A stretch of DNA of 38,141 nt from Thermoplasmatota archaeon (GTDB lineage Archaea; Thermoplasmatota; Penumbrarchaeia; Penumbrarchaeales; Penumbrarchaeaceae), in contig JALOTP010000018.1 in the NCBI GenBank assembly GCA_025457865.1, forward strand, positions 1 through 38,141, read 5' to 3'. Both the position numbers and the translations under genes were made by a program. Shown in pieces: positions 1 through 8,692 of the stretch. How positions within the stretch are numbered: the stretch's first letter is position 1; each line of letters opens with the position of its first letter. The notes beneath the pieces are model-generated. The model was not told where the DNA came from. It was given only the letters and a program-made list of their open reading frames with translations, and made no database searches.

Positions 1-2
1 AC

Positions 3-278
3 AGGAACTATATGATAGAGGAGAAGGTGCTCCATGTAGGAAAAGAGGTCTATGTCATCGGAAATGCGAAGGATACCGGTGTCAAAGACGACCTTGCCGA
101 TGATATAATCATGAGCCGCTATACCATCCAGAAGGAGGGGACGTTCATCATCTCAAGCAAGGGAGAGGGGGCGGAAGCCTTAAAGAAGCTCGGGTCTGGG
201 ATATGTTATCTTCTCGTAGGCCTGATCATAGGTATAGTCACTGCAATGATGTTCTTATCTATCCTTGATATTATTTGA
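3..278 (+). CDS. C-terminal part of a GIDE-domain (MUL1-like) membrane protein, 5' truncated
   Basis: The reading frame is open to the left edge of the window, so this is a 3' fragment; the ATG at 12 is probably internal. The visible residues include a core of the form EKVLHVGKEVYVIGNA, then a polar stretch ending FIISSKGEG, then one strong C-terminal hydrophobic helix (GICYLLVGLIIGIVTAMMF) and only a few residues after it. This order resembles the end of the GIDE domain, known from mitochondrial E3 ligase MUL1 and also found in prokaryotic membrane proteins that lack a RING finger. The family assignment is by pattern recognition on a short fragment. The function of the prokaryotic versions is not established. 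Its base composition is closer to the bulk of the window than to the AT-rich genes just downstream. Confidence 0.5.
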   Translation, partial: RNYMIEEKVLHVGKEVYVIGNAKDTGVKDDLADDIIMSRYTIQKEGTFIISSKGEGAEALKKLGSGICYLLVGLIIGIVTAMMFLSILDII

Positions 279-583
279 TATTCACTATCAAAGGTCTGTA
301 CGATCAAAGAAGTTTAGAAGTTTAGATTTGGTGGTAGCAATGAAAAATCATTCATGATTTTCATGTTCCTCTTTGGTGCGGAAAGATTAAGTTTTTTTAT
401 GAATTTTATATTAGTTATTGAAGATTTAATTAAACGTATTGTTTTTGAATGCCTCTTCTGGGGGGATGAGGAACGATTCCAATAGGAAAATAATGAAGAG
501 GTAATATAGCATGGTTTTGTGTGAAAAAAAAAATATCACATAAGTAGAAAAAGCTTTTATAACGGCGAGAGGATATTACTTTT
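279..583. other. AT-rich intergenic region at the left end of the AT-rich island
   Basis: This 305-bp stretch has no convincing ORF. It is visibly AT-rich with poly-T and poly-A runs (for example around 390-400 and 524-533), which could end transcription of the upstream gene. The only element I can assign is the TATA box for the next gene near its right end. Confidence 0.6.
553..563 (+). promoter_or_regulatory. TATA box, probably leaderless start of the PKD-like gene
   Basis: The element reads GCTTTTATAAC and is centred about 26 bp before the ATG at 584, so transcription would begin at or next to the start codon. No Shine-Dalgarno sequence precedes that ATG, which fits a leaderless mRNA. Confidence 0.55.
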
Positions 584-1057
584 ATGAAATCATTAGGATG
601 GTTTCTAATTATCGGAATACTGATTTCCTTTTTAATGATTCAAAATAACGCTAATTCCATAAAGGTAAATAATTTACCGAGTGATATGAGCGGTACTAGT
701 CGCCACCCAATAGTAATAAATATTACTGATATTTATATTATAAATGAAAATAATCTATCAGGATTCTTGGATTGGGGAGATGGAACTCATCTTTTTTTCA
801 ATAGTTCTGAAATCCAAAATAATCAAACTATCTACACACATTATTATGAAAAAATTGGAATTTATATAATCACAATTAAAATTTATCAAAATCAAAGGGA
901 AGAAATCTGCGAAGATAATATACATGTGCGCTATTATCGGATCTACCCGCCCGAACCAAAGCCATCACACGATATATGGTACGTTTTCATTCATTTTCCA
1001 ATAATTTTGATTTTGTTAATTATTAGTTTGATAATTAATTTTAAAATGAATGAATGA
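584..1057 (+). CDS. Small secreted/membrane protein with a PKD-like domain
   Basis: The 157-residue product starts with a signal peptide or signal anchor (MKSLGWFLIIGILISFLMIQ). The middle carries a PKD-like core: an LDWGDGTH strand-turn followed by YTHYYEKIGIYIITIKI, the usual WGDG and Y-H-Y-x-x-x-G-x-Y pattern. A C-terminal membrane helix covers roughly residues 132-152, ending in a short tail. PKD domains are beta-sandwich modules of surface proteins; no catalytic residues are visible. The gene is far more AT-rich than most of the window, with AAT/ATA-type codons, suggesting transfer or weak constraint. Its stop abuts the stop of the convergent gene that follows. The function is unknown. 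Confidence 0.65.
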   Translation: MKSLGWFLIIGILISFLMIQNNANSIKVNNLPSDMSGTSRHPIVINITDIYIINENNLSGFLDWGDGTHLFFNSSEIQNNQTIYTHYYEKIGIYIITIKIYQNQREEICEDNIHVRYYRIYPPEPKPSHDIWYVFIHFPIILILLIISLIINFKMNE

Positions 1058-1684
1058 TTATTTGTTGAATTTTTTTCGATACCATTTCATGAATATTAAA
1101 CCTAGTATTATACTTGTTAAATAAATGCCACCAATAAAAAAACAAAAAACATCCTCTTCATATGTTTTTGGAAATAATAACAACCAAGATATTAAATTAA
1201 TGATAGATATTATTATAGAAATGGATATTGAATTAAAAAATCCTTGTTTTAAAATAAGCTTGAGGGGGACAAAAAATGATAAAAAGATAACAAAAAATGC
1301 TGGTAGATTAAATAATATATTGTGAGAAATATTATTAAAATCAATAGCATTTCCATTTTCTTGATTCGGTATATTTGCTATGAAAATATCAGTAATTGCT
1401 CCAATAATAGTAATAAAAAATATAATTCCGAGAAGAGACAGTATAAAAGATATTGGTTTTTTAGATGTTTTTCTTCCTTTTGGAATTATTTGAAACAATA
1501 ATATTATATATATAAAATTTAATGGTAAATTACTAATAAATAAAAAGAAGAAAGATACTATTTTATCGTCTTTATTCCATACCGGAGCTGAATTTGCCGA
1601 TACATCATTTAAAAATATTATAAAAAATGATATTAAAACCATGAGAGCAATTGTTGATGTTAATAACCTTTTTATTTTATACAT
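1058..1684 (-). CDS. Hypothetical polytopic membrane protein
   Basis: The 208-residue product is almost entirely hydrophobic, with about six predicted membrane helices: near residues 7-26, 44-66, 76-98, 125-146, 152-171 and 180-200. It ends in a basic tail (KWYRKKFNK). I recognise no family motif. The gene is extremely AT-rich, like its convergent neighbour, with zero bases between the two stop codons. A TATA-like element about 26 bp upstream of the ATG suggests a leaderless transcript. Small polytopic proteins next to an AT-rich secreted protein can be parts of transferred cassettes such as immunity pairs, but nothing specific supports that here. Confidence 0.6.
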   Translation of the reverse strand: MYKIKRLLTSTIALMVLISFFIIFLNDVSANSAPVWNKDDKIVSFFFLFISNLPLNFIYIILLFQIIPKGRKTSKKPISFILSLLGIIFFITIIGAITDIFIANIPNQENGNAIDFNNISHNILFNLPAFFVIFLSFFVPLKLILKQGFFNSISISIIISIINLISWLLLFPKTYEEDVFCFFIGGIYLTSIILGLIFMKWYRKKFNK

Positions 1685-1707
1685 AATCTCACATTTTTTT
1701 TAAGTTG

Positions 1708-1721
1708 TTAAATGTATATTA
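1708..1721 (-). promoter_or_regulatory. TATA box for the polytopic membrane protein gene
   Basis: The minus strand reads TTAATATACATTTAA here, centred roughly 28 bp before the ATG at 1684. Such spacing would give a leaderless or nearly leaderless transcript. Confidence 0.45.
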
Positions 1722-1930
1722 ACATAACTTACTCATGTCTATTTTATTAAAAATTCCTTCTTCGGCTAGACTCGCCTTCATGATTTCCTTCTCCATTTTC
1801 TTTCCTTTGCAGATCTATTTCGTACCTCCGACCATTGTATCCATTGATACTATCCATGTTCCTCTACCTTACCACAACAGGCATCACTTGATCCCATACC
1901 TCCGTGATCAGAGACTATCTTGATGGTACT

Positions 1931-4900
1931 TCACGGTCCCTCCCATCGTATCCTGTAACCCTTGGTCTTATCGTCAATAACTCTCTCTTTCTTCTCTTGC
2001 GGAGGCTTTGGAGGGCCCTTTCGGGGCTTTTCTCCAGGTCCCTTGCTCTCCTCCCTCTTCTTAGGTCCAATGCTCTCCGATGCCTGTGAAAGTGCATCCG
2101 CAAGCGATCTGCGGGCTTCCATGAGCTTCCCATGCTCCCAGGACCCCACAAGCCCCCTCTCGAGCCTCTCCTTGAATATGAACCCGGATATCAGTATCAA
2201 TGTGCAGAGGATGGCCCCAGCGAGCACAAGGAGATACGGCTCCCAATGATACCTCCTCCACCAGTTCTCGGGGAAAGCATCTCTGCTGTCGGGGACGCCA
2301 TCGCCGTCATCGTCGGTATCGGCATTGTTCCCCACACCATCCTTGTCGGTGTCCTTCCACTCCCTCGGATCGTAACGGAACCTATCCTTCCTGTTCCTTA
2401 CACCATCCCCGTCTATATCGGGGTCCTTATTGTCCCCTATCCCGTCCCCGTCGACATCACCCCACTCGGAGGCATTCAGAGGGAACCGGTCCATACCGTT
2501 CAGATATCCGTCACCATCTATGTCCGGGTCCGAATTGTCCCCTATCCCGTCAGAATCGGTATCGCTCCATTCCGTCGGGTCCATCCTGAAGACGAAACCC
2601 TTGCGGTTCCCGGAGGGGTCCAGGCTCTCTCTCTGCGGTTCGAACTCGTCGAGTATTCCGTCGCCGTCATCGTCAAGGTCGAAGAACGACCCGAAACCGT
2701 CCCCATCGATGTCGCCGTTGACCCGGGGGTCTAGGGGAGCGTCATCGTACGGGTCGGCAACACCGTCACCGTCGGTATCGAACATCATGTTATAGAATGT
2801 CATGGGGCTGGACCTCGAGGTCCGGCCCGCCATATCCTCAGATAGCACCTCGAACCTATGAGCTGACCCGTTGAAGCCGGAGATATCGACCCTGAACCGG
2901 TAGAGGTCCCCGCCCTCGATCCTCTCACCGAAGGCAACGGTGAAACCATCCACAAGGAGTGTGGAGGTCCTTATGCCGGCGGCCTCCTGCACCCTGGCAA
3001 GGACGATCAGCTCCCCTTCGAACGTCATCCCGCTGGCAGGGGAAAGCACTTTCACAACGGGAGAGGTCCTGTCAACATAGACGGTTATGGTCCTCACGGT
3101 GGACCTGAAGGATGAGTCAAGGGCTACGAACCTCATCGTGTACTCACCCTCGGGGACCTCGTCCAGGTCAACACTGGACGATAGGGGTATGTCCTCACCG
3201 TTGAACGTATAGTAAGCGGTGACAAGGAACGGGTCATTTATCTGCACCTGAGGTCTGAATGTACCGGATATGGCAGAACCGTCCTTTGGGGACACTATGA
3301 GGACCTCGGGTGGATTGTTGTCCACGGGCAGGTATATGGGTGAATGACCCTCTGTCCCGGAACGGTCGACGGCCGTCCCGGTGAACAGGTACTTTCCGTC
3401 GGGAAGCCCCTTCGTATCCATTGTCCCCTCGAACTGGCCTGACAACACAACCCCGCCCTTGGGCCCGTTCAATCTGACAGTGGCAACAGGCCTCTCCCCC
3501 TCCCTTGGGGGTTCGTTCGTCGTTCTGTTCCCCCAAAGATAGACCCTGCCTTCGACGCTCTGGAGACCGCCGGGGTCCGAAGCAAGGACCTCGACATGGA
3601 CACTGCCGTTCACCGCAACGGAATCGGCAGGCGCTACCAGGATGGTCTGTGGAATAGTGTTATCGAAATAGAGCTTCAGAGGTATGGAAGTGTACCTCCC
3701 CCCTCTGTCCTGGGCCTTTACCTCCACATCGTGCGGTCCCTCTGAATAGAGACGGGTGTCCATCCCACCGGCAACGGAAGTGAACTGACCCCCGTCAACG
3801 CTGTAATAGACATCGTCAAAGTATGTATCGAAAGCGGTATAGTTGTAGGTCACCACACCCCTGACCCATGAACTGTCGGTCGGGCTCCTCAAGTAGAACG
3901 AAGGGTCGTTGTTGTCTATGCCTACTGCGAGCAGTCCCGAACTGCCGACCCTGCCCGCGGAATCCATGGCGACGAGCTCGAATATGTACATGCCCTCTGG
4001 CCTGTTGATGGAATCCACCTCTGCACTGTAGAGGTCGCCTATCTTCCTCTCAAGGAACCCGCTCATCACCTGGACACCATCCATGTCCTTGAGAGTGTAC
4101 TTCACAAAGGCGAGCTCACCGTCCTCCGAGACCTCCGCCTGAACGGTGTCCTTGCCCCGGATGAAGCCACCTGACCTCGGGTGGACCATCTGCACCACAG
4201 GCGCAAGCTCATCGTTTATGACCTTGACGAAGGTCCTTCCCAAGGCCTTGTTGCCTGCTTGATCGAGGACCTCTACCTCGACGGCATACCTCATAGAGGG
4301 AACATCGCCCGTCGATGGCATGATGTCCATGGAGGTCCATATACCATCACCCTCGAAGCGGTCGTTCCCCCTTCCTGTATCGTTCAGGACGACCCTCTGC
4401 AGGAACCCCAGGGCCGTAGCATCGGTCGTGACCTTCCTGACAGAAGAGCCCATATCGGTCGCATTGACAAGGATGACGAACGGCTCCCAGTCCGAGGCGG
4501 CGGTCCTGTTCTCGCCGTAATCGATATCTATGGAGACTATCCTTGGTTCGAAGGGGTCCAGGACGATATCGGTGCTCCCGTACCCGGAATTGTTGGCCCA
4601 GTCCTGGACCAGAAGGAGCACCTTCCTGATGTCCTGGGGGACGTCCGGCACATGTATGATCTCGGTGCCGTAGAGCCCGTCCCCTGGAGCGGCGTCCGAA
4701 TGGAGCCCGTCATCGTAGAGGACATGGTCCAACGTCATGTCCAATGGAACGGTCGCAACGACCTTGACGATCTTCGCAGGTTCTACCCCGGTGTATATGG
4801 ACCCCGCAAGGTCCTTGAAGACGGCTTCGAGCTCGGTTGAGGATGGCGCATAGAAGTAATCACCGCCCGCGGACGTCTTGGCTATCCTCCAGAGGTTGTA

Positions 4901-7900
4901 CTCGGGCGTGCCCGACTCCTCCGTCCAGTAGGCGTTCACCGAGTCTTTTTCGTAGTTGGCCGGAGAGGTGGTCCTCTTGGGGGAATCAGGGACCTCATGG
5001 TGCTCAAGGGCCAGCCCTATGGTGAATACGGGTATGGGGGCGTAGAGGAGACCGCTCCGGTCCTGGAAGATGGGGTTCCTCACCCAGTAGTAGCTCCCGG
5101 TCCCGTTGCTCACCCACTGGTTGGTGATATTGTCCATGTAACCGTTGTCCGGGTATTTCCCCCAGTGGTAATTGACCGTCCTGCTGGTCCCGTAGTTATG
5201 CCATGGGCAGAAGCGGGAGGAGCCCTCCTCGAACCTGATTGATTCGCCGAAACCGTCACCCCACTCCCTGGAATAGTCATCGGCACCATCGGTGAAGGTT
5301 ACGAGCATGGGGGATGACAGCCCGTTGAATATGGTGTAATCGAGAGCGTCCCCTATGGCATCCCAGATGGGTGTTCCGGCATTTGCCACTATACCGGTGA
5401 TGATATTCTGGGCCGCCTTCTTGCCCGTGTCGTCCATCCGAGTGAAGTTCAGTATCCTCTTGGGGGAACCGGGCGGTCCCTCCCAATCGTCCTCCCCGTC
5501 CGCGCGGAACCTGTAGATCGCCAGGTAGTCTATGGACCTGGTGGAGTTCACGAATGTATTTGCAGCCTTCTTCAGGTCCTTCATGCTGTTCGATGTCGCC
5601 ATTGAGCCGGAGTTGTCAAGGACCAGCGTGATATAGACCGGAGCTGTCGAATCGGAGGCCCATGCCATGACCTGGATATTGTCCCCCGGTTTGGCAGCCC
5701 CTTGCCCCACGGGATACTTCACCCAAGTGCTCTCGACAAGTGGCGATTTCGTATCGACGGGGACAAGGATATCCTTGAGCGCCTGGTTGGATGCCCTGTC
5801 ACGGACCTCCACCCTGATGGTCCTGAAAGCCCAGGGGGCGCTCACCCGTATCTGGTTCGTTGCGAACAGTCCGTCACCGGGCTGTCCGTCATCATGGGAA
5901 CCGTCATCATAGAGCGTCTCCGTGGCGTTCCCGCCTATGGAGGAAGCGAACACCCTCTGGGTGAGGAGCCCCGAGACATTGTCCTTTAAGGCGGCTTTGA
6001 CCCTTACATAATCCCCTGCCCTTGCGGCCGTCTGGGTCCCGGGATAGTCCACCCAAGCTTTCCCTATGAGGGGCGCGGTATTGTCGAAGGTCGCCTTCAC
6101 GATGACCTCAAGGGTCCTTCCCCCGTAACCCTGGAGGTAAGCCTTAACGACGTGAACGCCCTCCTTGAACTGCCTGGTGTCCAGGTCCAGCTGGACCCTG
6201 CCATTTATGATAACCCCGTTATAATTGTCAACGAGCGTATCGTCAACATAGAGAAGTACGGACTTGCAGTAGCTGGAGACACGAAGGCTCAATGTCTGCT
6301 TGCCGGCCCGGGTATCCCCCTCGGCAAGGTTCTCGAAATATCCCCATAGAGGGTAATTGTTCACGTTCACCCAGTACGTAGTATTGTACCCGACCCCCCC
6401 GGTCCTGTCGGTCGCTTTGACCACCAGAGCGGTGGGGCCCTCTTCCTCATCGACCGTCTCCCAGTCGTGGTAGTATGTCTCGAGGCCTCCGGAGGTCCCT
6501 CCGTAGGCCATCAGCAAAGGTCCTGTGACGCCGTCGGTGGAGAACTCGACCTTGAGGGTTGGGGCGGGCGTATTGACCCTGGCCGTGACCCTGAAAAGGC
6601 CCGAGACATCCAGCCCCAGCTTCGTTGGGGTCACAATCGTCACAACTGGTCTGGTGCTGAGCTGAGAGTAGTCTATCTGCAGTCTGTTGCGGTTCTGGAC
6701 CTCATCATATACGTCCATGTAGAGGGGCGAGCTGAAGGATGTGGAAATGGATGAGACCTCGTAAGTTCCGTTGAAGGAAGCTGGCGTATCGTCAACGGGC
6801 GGCGATGAATGGAGGGAAGGTTCGTTAGAGTACACTACCCTGTCAAGCCCAGCCTCCGTTTCCGGTTCCGACGAGCTACCAGCTATATGGAACGGGTGGG
6901 GCGAGACCATAAGGTTCCTGAAAAGGACCGACCTGACCGTAATATCGGTGTGAATGTAAGGGGAACTATCGGTCAGACGCAGACCGGATGTCCGCGGCGG
7001 GGCATTATCCTCGGTCACATTAACGTCCCAGACAGTTAAGTGCCCCAATGTGTCCTCCAAAGTAAGGGTCAAAGGATTATTGGGGGGGGTGTTGGAGACC
7101 ACATACCCGATCGTGGGAGTTACCGGGTCGGTGTCAGAGGGCGTCTGACCGAAGGCCGTTTCGCCCGTCAATCTCCTGAAATTGTCCTCAGTGAACGATT
7201 GGAACATGAACCTCAAAGTCTGCCCCAGTCCTTCCCCTGAAACGCTGTTGTAGAAGACCTCGTCCCTGCCTGAGAGGTCGGTGTCCTTCTCGTAGAAGTA
7301 GCCCCTGTCCGAAGTGACCCTGAACGAAGCCCCGGTCAGGTTGGGGGCCAGCGTATCGGCCTTGACCTGTATGGAGCTGTTGGCCCTCGTTATGACCGTG
7401 TTCGCCTTCCCGTCAAGACCGGTGTACTCGAGCGACCATGCGTTCGTCCTTACGAACATCCTGTCATTGTTGGATATGGAGCTCGAGGTCGAGAGCACTA
7501 TGAACATATCGTGGGAGCCCGTGGAGGAGGTAGGGACCAAGGGCCTGCCGGTCCCCGATGTCGGGAAGCCCAATCTGACCTTCCATAGTACCGAAGGGGA
7601 GCTGATGTTGGTCACCGAGACCGAAATAGGGGTGATGAAAGGATCATCTGAAGGGTTCCAGCTATCCGGTGAGGACCCCCCATAGTCCATATATAGCCTC
7701 ACCCCGCTAGAAGAGGTGGTGTCCACCTTCTTGAGGTCGGTCCAAGGATCGAACCCCGATACCGGTCGGAGCTCCAGCTCGAAGGAGGATATGGACTCCA
7801 GCTGGGATATGCCCGAGGAGATGCTGAACGCCTGCACTGCGGCAGAATCCACCGGGGCCGCATCCTCGCCAATGGGAATGTAGGTCCCGGACCCGTACAT

Positions 7901-8542
7901 GTGGGCATTCTGATGGACACAGCTCATTGTCCCGGTCCGGCTGGCAGAGGAGGGCATCCGTGTCCCGTCGGAGAACCCTATGCCCGATGACGGGACCTCC
8001 AGCTGGAAGGCGTCGCTCTGTCCTATGGTCGAAGAGGTCCTTACGACGATCAACCATTGATAGGAGCCAGAGACAGATGAGGGCACGCTCTCGGAAGATA
8101 CGTTCAATCGCACCTTCCATGGCGAGCTTCCCGATGGTACCGTGACCGATGATATGCCCACAGCCGTATCGGTCGGGTCAAGGGCGTCGTTGACAGACCC
8201 GCTATCCCTGTAGAGGCCGATACCTGAAGCGGTCATGTCGGTGGATATGGCCTCCAGGTCGGACATGGAGAAGGCAGTGGCACGGGAGATGACATTGACC
8301 TCGACGAAGCTCAAAGTGTCCGTACCGGAAGAGGTGGCGCTGAAACCGAAGATAGGTATGGCGGAGGAGTTCTCATGGGTATTGATATCGGACTGGACAA
8401 GTATGGCAAGGGAGCCGGGGGTCACAGCACCGAGCGATGGCCCCGAAAGGGCAGCGAGCAAAGAGAGAACGGAGACGGCAAGGACCCCCCATGAAATGGT
8501 CCTTTTCATGTCACCTGAGCTAAATGGTCTCCCTTCGGTCAT
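1931..8542 (-). CDS. Giant cell-surface protein: Ig-like/anchor repeats, VWA domain, thrombospondin type-3 repeats, C-terminal anchor
   Basis: The product has 2203 residues. A signal peptide lies at residues 12-40 (MKRTISWGVLAVSVLSLLAA); translation may start at residue 1 (GGTG five bases upstream) or at Met12 (8509). Residues about 40-960 are beta-rich repeats. A VWA domain at about 968-1250 has the MIDAS motif DNSGS. Two DDGxHxDxxxGDG segments flank the VWA, at 5910 and 4700 on the DNA. Residues about 1280-1890 are more Ig-like repeats with VDN(N/T)xP linkers. Tandem Asp-rich thrombospondin type-3 repeats cover about 1905-2095, then a membrane helix (LVLAGAILCTLILISGFIF) and an 80-residue charged cytoplasmic tail rich in Lys, Pro and Glu. 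A calcium-stabilised adhesin-like or envelope role is inferred. It is a single-gene unit with its own TATA box. Confidence 0.85.
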   Translation of the reverse strand: MTEGRPFSSGDMKRTISWGVLAVSVLSLLAALSGPSLGAVTPGSLAILVQSDINTHENSSAIPIFGFSATSSGTDTLSFVEVNVISRATAFSMSDLEAISTDMTASGIGLYRDSGSVNDALDPTDTAVGISSVTVPSGSSPWKVRLNVSSESVPSSVSGSYQWLIVVRTSSTIGQSDAFQLEVPSSGIGFSDGTRMPSSASRTGTMSCVHQNAHMYGSGTYIPIGEDAAPVDSAAVQAFSISSGISQLESISSFELELRPVSGFDPWTDLKKVDTTSSSGVRLYMDYGGSSPDSWNPSDDPFITPISVSVTNISSPSVLWKVRLGFPTSGTGRPLVPTSSTGSHDMFIVLSTSSSISNNDRMFVRTNAWSLEYTGLDGKANTVITRANSSIQVKADTLAPNLTGASFRVTSDRGYFYEKDTDLSGRDEVFYNSVSGEGLGQTLRFMFQSFTEDNFRRLTGETAFGQTPSDTDPVTPTIGYVVSNTPPNNPLTLTLEDTLGHLTVWDVNVTEDNAPPRTSGLRLTDSSPYIHTDITVRSVLFRNLMVSPHPFHIAGSSSEPETEAGLDRVVYSNEPSLHSSPPVDDTPASFNGTYEVSSISTSFSSPLYMDVYDEVQNRNRLQIDYSQLSTRPVVTIVTPTKLGLDVSGLFRVTARVNTPAPTLKVEFSTDGVTGPLLMAYGGTSGGLETYYHDWETVDEEEGPTALVVKATDRTGGVGYNTTYWVNVNNYPLWGYFENLAEGDTRAGKQTLSLRVSSYCKSVLLYVDDTLVDNYNGVIINGRVQLDLDTRQFKEGVHVVKAYLQGYGGRTLEVIVKATFDNTAPLIGKAWVDYPGTQTAARAGDYVRVKAALKDNVSGLLTQRVFASSIGGNATETLYDDGSHDDGQPGDGLFATNQIRVSAPWAFRTIRVEVRDRASNQALKDILVPVDTKSPLVESTWVKYPVGQGAAKPGDNIQVMAWASDSTAPVYITLVLDNSGSMATSNSMKDLKKAANTFVNSTRSIDYLAIYRFRADGEDDWEGPPGSPKRILNFTRMDDTGKKAAQNIITGIVANAGTPIWDAIGDALDYTIFNGLSSPMLVTFTDGADDYSREWGDGFGESIRFEEGSSRFCPWHNYGTSRTVNYHWGKYPDNGYMDNITNQWVSNGTGSYYWVRNPIFQDRSGLLYAPIPVFTIGLALEHHEVPDSPKRTTSPANYEKDSVNAYWTEESGTPEYNLWRIAKTSAGGDYFYAPSSTELEAVFKDLAGSIYTGVEPAKIVKVVATVPLDMTLDHVLYDDGLHSDAAPGDGLYGTEIIHVPDVPQDIRKVLLLVQDWANNSGYGSTDIVLDPFEPRIVSIDIDYGENRTAASDWEPFVILVNATDMGSSVRKVTTDATALGFLQRVVLNDTGRGNDRFEGDGIWTSMDIMPSTGDVPSMRYAVEVEVLDQAGNKALGRTFVKVINDELAPVVQMVHPRSGGFIRGKDTVQAEVSEDGELAFVKYTLKDMDGVQVMSGFLERKIGDLYSAEVDSINRPEGMYIFELVAMDSAGRVGSSGLLAVGIDNNDPSFYLRSPTDSSWVRGVVTYNYTAFDTYFDDVYYSVDGGQFTSVAGGMDTRLYSEGPHDVEVKAQDRGGRYTSIPLKLYFDNTIPQTILVAPADSVAVNGSVHVEVLASDPGGLQSVEGRVYLWGNRTTNEPPREGERPVATVRLNGPKGGVVLSGQFEGTMDTKGLPDGKYLFTGTAVDRSGTEGHSPIYLPVDNNPPEVLIVSPKDGSAISGTFRPQVQINDPFLVTAYYTFNGEDIPLSSSVDLDEVPEGEYTMRFVALDSSFRSTVRTITVYVDRTSPVVKVLSPASGMTFEGELIVLARVQEAAGIRTSTLLVDGFTVAFGERIEGGDLYRFRVDISGFNGSAHRFEVLSEDMAGRTSRSSPMTFYNMMFDTDGDGVADPYDDAPLDPRVNGDIDGDGFGSFFDLDDDGDGILDEFEPQRESLDPSGNRKGFVFRMDPTEWSDTDSDGIGDNSDPDIDGDGYLNGMDRFPLNASEWGDVDGDGIGDNKDPDIDGDGVRNRKDRFRYDPREWKDTDKDGVGNNADTDDDGDGVPDSRDAFPENWWRRYHWEPYLLVLAGAILCTLILISGFIFKERLERGLVGSWEHGKLMEARRSLADALSQASESIGPKKREESKGPGEKPRKGPPKPPQEKKERVIDDKTKGYRIRWEGP
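2275..2775 (-). repeat. Coding tandem repeat: Asp-rich thrombospondin type-3 units
   Basis: The plus strand shows imperfect tandem runs of the type GTCCCCGTCGAC and CCGTCACCATC, encoding repeated D-x-D-x-D-G loops on the minus strand (DTDGDGVADP, DIDGDGFG, DDDGDGILDE, DTDSDGIGDN, DVDGDGIGDN and others). Each Asp-rich loop is expected to bind calcium. The repetition also creates long spurious ORFs on the opposite strand. Confidence 0.8.
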
Positions 8543-8605
8543 GCAGGCACCAGATGGGAGGACCCGTTAACGGGTCCCCTACCCTTCTTTTGAACCGTTA
8601 GATAC

Positions 8606-8616
8606 TACATATATCT
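8606..8616 (-). promoter_or_regulatory. TATA box for the giant surface protein gene
   Basis: On the minus strand an A-rich BRE-like stretch (GAAAA) precedes GATATATGTA. The predicted transcript start near 8585 leaves a leader of about 40 bases before the ATG at 8542. Confidence 0.55.
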
Positions 8617-8692
8617 TTTCGGACATTGTTGCACATGAACGTTGCCCCAGGAGCGGTTTGGGGTCCATCTCCGCTCCGGTCATAGGGAATGC

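Noticed and set aside
1735-1923. Small ORFs in the gap right of the AT-rich island (1735-1923 and 1904-2089)
   Set aside because: No ribosome site or promoter, and one overlaps the end of the giant surface gene. The gap itself shows only the minus-strand TATA box.
2132-4840. Long plus-strand ORFs opposite the giant surface gene (for example 2132-2734 and 4181-4840)
   Set aside because: They are shadows created by the GC-rich, repetitive codons of the minus-strand gene, with no ribosome sites and Pro/Ser/Arg-rich nonsense composition.
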